A stretch of 64,000 bases of DNA. Origin: Micropterus salmoides (Eukaryota > Chordata > Actinopteri > Centrarchiformes > Centrarchidae). The notes beneath the pieces are model-generated. The model did not search any database, was not told the DNA's origin, and saw only the letters and a program-made list of their open reading frames with translations. Of the stretch, positions 60,999 to 64,000 are shown piece by piece; positions within the stretch are counted from its first letter, which is position 1, and each line of letters opens with the position of its first letter. The stretch covers positions 21,309,000 through 21,372,999 of the forward strand of contig NW_024040040.1 in the NCBI RefSeq assembly GCF_014851395.1, given 5' to 3'. Both the position numbers and the translations under genes were made by a program.

Positions 60999-63900
60999 TT
61001 AAAGCTGCAAGCAGCGTTGGGCGGGCCCTCGCACTTGTAAGCGCGTCCGCGCGTGAGCCGGCCGAGTTGCATATTCTGGAGCTCTGCCGGTGCGGCTGTG
61101 AATTTCCTACGCGGTTGACGCCGCATGAAGGTGCTATATGTCACTTCCTGTGTCCCCTATGTGGAGCTACATAGCACTTGCCGCTATGAATATAAATCGG
61201 TATTGGCGTGTAGATGTCTGCGGGGTGGGAGAGTTATCAAGCACGTAAAGTTTGTTTCAGATGTGAGCATGTACACTGAACAATAATGTACCCAAACAAT
61301 AAAATAAATTCCTTTTATATTTCCCTGCCTTGTTGTTTATGTGTACATACAGAGGAAGAATGTGAGAACAGCACACATTCATCGTTACTGTGTGTTAGAG
61401 CATGGGAGAACAGTGGATACTTTTAATACAGCCCACACCCTAATACTGTGTAACTATAACAAGTAGAGAACAGAAGAAAAAGATGTTCTTTCTTTACAAC
61501 TGTCTGCATAGCTTTTCATATGTTTGAATGAATGAAAATAAATAGGCCTACTAGGCTCCTCTCTACTTTGACATTAAGATTAGCTGTTTGATCCACCTTC
61601 ATACACATGTGACATTACTGTACAACTTGAGAAAGGTGAGTTGTTTTCTGCTCAGCCTGCCTAAAAGAAAAGCGTTTTTGGGATTAAATGGACTTTATTA
61701 GCTGCTGCAGTGCAGGATGAACTCAGAATAGACCCATTTCTCACCTTATTATTCTAAATCATGCAACGAAGAAGAAGAAATGCATAATAAATCCTGGGAC
61801 AAAATCTGTCACAGCATGTAGTCTGATGAACAGACTGTGTTATAGCTGACTTGGGCAGTGAAATGTTAATTTTTTAATCATGTGGTCATAGTTGTCCACA
61901 ACTCAAANNNNNNNNNNNNNNNNNNNNNNNNNNNNNNNNNNNNNNNNNNNNNNNNNNNNNNNNNNNNNNNNNNNNNNNNNNNNNNNNNNNNNNNNNNNNN
62001 NNNNNNNNNNNNNNNNNNNNNNNNNNNNNNNNNNNNNNNNNNNNNNNNNNNNNNNNNNNNNNNNNNNNNNNNNNNNNNNNNNNNNNNNNNNNNNNNNNNN
62101 NNNNNNNNNNNNNNNNNNNNNNNNNNNNNNNNNNNNNNNNNNNNNNNNNNNNNNNNNNNNNNNNNNNNNNNNNNNNNNNNNNNNNNNNNNNNNNNNNNNN
62201 NNNNNNNNNNNNNNNNNNNNNNNNNNNNNNNNNNNNNNNNNNNNNNNNNNNNNNNNNNNNNNNNNNNNNNNNNNNNNNNNNNNNNNNNNNNNNNNNNNNN
62301 NNNNNNNNNNNNNNNNNNNNNNNNNNNNNNNNNNNNNNNNNNNNNNNNNNNNNNNNNNNNNNNNNNNNNNNNNNNNNNNNNNNNNNNNNNNNNNNNNNNN
62401 NNNNNNNGACGAAAAACTCGCAAATAGCACAACTTTTCATCTTCAATGCCTTTAGAAGGCACAGCACAAATTTGAAGTCGGTCGGACTAAATCCTAGGAG
62501 GAGTTCGTTAAAGTACGAGTGTGTAAATCATCCAAAATTGACGTAAAATTCAAATGGCCGACTTCCGTTGGTTTTAGGGCATGGCTCCAAGAGACTTTTT
62601 TTGCGTCTGGACAAGATACACCCACAAGAAATTCGTGCACGTAGTGAAACGTGCGGCGGGGGCTGCTTCGTTAAAAGTCACTTCCTGTTGCCAGCAGGTG
62701 GCGCTATGACTGTGGTGAATGTCAGCATGTACAGGTTCAGGGCGGGACTCTCATCCTACATGTACAGTTGGTCCTGTGAGCATGTACACTGAAGTTACGA
62801 CAACTTCCGTGTCATGCGAAGATTGATCTTTGACGCCACGCCACGGACACCCCATTGACGAAAACTCAAATAGCACAACTTTTCATCTTCAATGCCTTTA
62901 GAAGGCACAGCACAAATTTGAGTCGGTCGGACTAAATCCCTAGGAGGAGTTCGTTAAAGTACGAAGTGTGTAAATCATCCAAAATTTGACGTAAAATTCA
63001 AAATGGCCGACTTCCTGTTGATTTGGCATGCTCCAAGAGGCTTTTTTGTGCGTCTGGACAAGATACACGTACCACAGAAAATTCGTGCACGTAGGTAAAA
63101 CGTGCGGCGGGGGCTGCTTCGTTAAAAGTCACTTCCTGTTGCCAGCAGGTGGCGCTATGACTGTGGAATGTCAGCATGTACATGTGTTCAGGGCGGGACT
63201 CTCATCCTACATGTACAGTTTGGTCCAGATGTGAGCATGTACACTGAAGTTACGACAACTTCCGTGTCATGGCGAAGAGTGATCTTTGACGCCACGCCAC
63301 GGACACGCCCATTGACGAAAACTTGCAAATAGCACAACTTTTCATCTTCAATGCCTTTAGAAGGCACAGCACAAATTTGAGGTCGGTCGGACTAAATCCC
63401 TAGGAGGAGTTCGTTAAAGTACGAAGTGTGTAAATCATCCAAAATTTGACGTAAAATTCAAAATGGCCGACTTCCTGTTGGGTTTAGGCTATGGCTCCAA
63501 GAGACTTTTTGTGCGTCTGGACAAGATACACGTACCACAGAAAATTCGTGCACGTAGGTAAACGTGCGGCGGGGGCTGCTTCGTTAAAGTCACTTCCTGT
63601 TGCCAGCAGGTGGCGCTATGACTGTGGGTGAATGTCAGCATGTACATGTGTTCAGGCGGGACTCTCATCCTACATGTACAGTTTGGTCCAGATGTGAGCA
63701 TGTACACTGAAGTTACGACAACTTCCGTGTCATGGCGAAGAGCTTGATCTTTGACGCCACGCCACGGACACGCCCATTGACGAAAACTTGCAAATAGCAC
63801 AACTTTTCATCTTCAATGCCTTTAGAAGGCACAGCACAAATTTGAGGTCGGTCGGACTAAATCCCTAGGAGGAGTTCGTTAAAGTACGAAGTGTGTAAAT

Positions 63901-64000
63901 CATCCAAAATTTGACGTAAAATTCAAAATGGCCGACTTCCTGTTGGGTTTAGGCTATGGCTCCAAGAGACTTTTTTGTGCGTCTGGACAAGATACACGTA
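60999..64000 (-). mobile_element. MEGA copy 15 (tail, long U, gap, M2 monomers), runs off the window
   Basis: Minus orientation. Tail and most of long U up to the gap, then M2 monomers after it with CTCF-like sites at 62691-62704, 63142-63155 and 63603-63616 (plus strand). It continues past the right edge. Sequence near the gap has many 1-3 base deletions. Confidence 0.8.
61908..62407. other. Assembly gap, exactly 500 N
   Basis: 500 undetermined bases, a round number used for gaps of unknown size. It falls inside the repeat array, so the true length of copy 15 is unknown. Confidence 0.99.

Noticed and set aside
61878..62467. Frames of 175-194 codons spanning the N run
   Set aside because: They consist almost only of undetermined bases.

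Overview
The window is vertebrate genomic DNA, almost certainly from a percomorph-type teleost fish. The evidence is genes split into GT-AG exons, fish-type repeats (an L2/Maui-like LINE with the usual fish 3' tail, tRNA-derived SINEs, a solo LTR, an R2-like retroelement remnant) and many AT/CA microsatellites. There are no operons, CRISPR arrays or prokaryotic features.

Layout. 1-13.9 kb: a complete five-coding-exon gene on the minus strand encoding a 279-residue four-and-a-half-LIM protein, best matched by FHL2. A candidate non-coding first exon with a TATA/E-box/MEF2 promoter lies at 13.71-13.87 kb. Its introns hold an old copy of the window's dominant repeat (1.95-3.72 kb), a solo LTR with a SINE nested inside it (5.6-6.5 kb), a CT-rich minisatellite (10.5-11.3 kb) and a duplicated retroelement block (11.5-13.4 kb, second copy 15.5-17.2 kb). 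19.0-20.8 kb: a 5'-truncated, frameshifted L2-type LINE on the minus strand.

20.9-36.4 kb and 44-64 kb: dense arrays of one complex, apparently non-coding repeat (called MEGA here, for description only). Its parts, in canonical order, are a terminal hairpin (H), a T or AT tract, a diverged ~470-bp monomer (M1), zero to seven tandem ~467-bp monomers (M2), usually a 0.75-1.7 kb unrelated block (U), and a tail ending in TTAA next to a second small hairpin. Left of 32.8 kb most copies are in plus orientation. From 44.5 kb to the window end they form head-to-tail minus-orientation arrays. Several junctions are palindromic. A 500-base assembly gap lies at 61.9-62.4 kb.

36.67-43.73 kb, between the two arrays: a complete seven-coding-exon minus-strand gene for a 327-residue PI-PLC X-domain protein, best matched by PLCXD1. 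Two MEGA copies sit in its introns, one ends about 250 bp beyond its stop codon, and another starts about 240 bp upstream of its start codon.

The strongest unusual signal is that every intact M2 monomer carries the same 14-mer, CCAGCAGGTGGCGC. It fits the vertebrate CTCF core consensus at every position and lies beside ETS-like and YY1-like motifs. I count 27 exact copies, 10 on the minus strand and 17 on the plus strand, regularly spaced at ~467 bp within arrays. This looks like a transposable, tandemly amplifying candidate insulator or regulatory array around a host gene. No search or binding data could be run, so function is inferred only.
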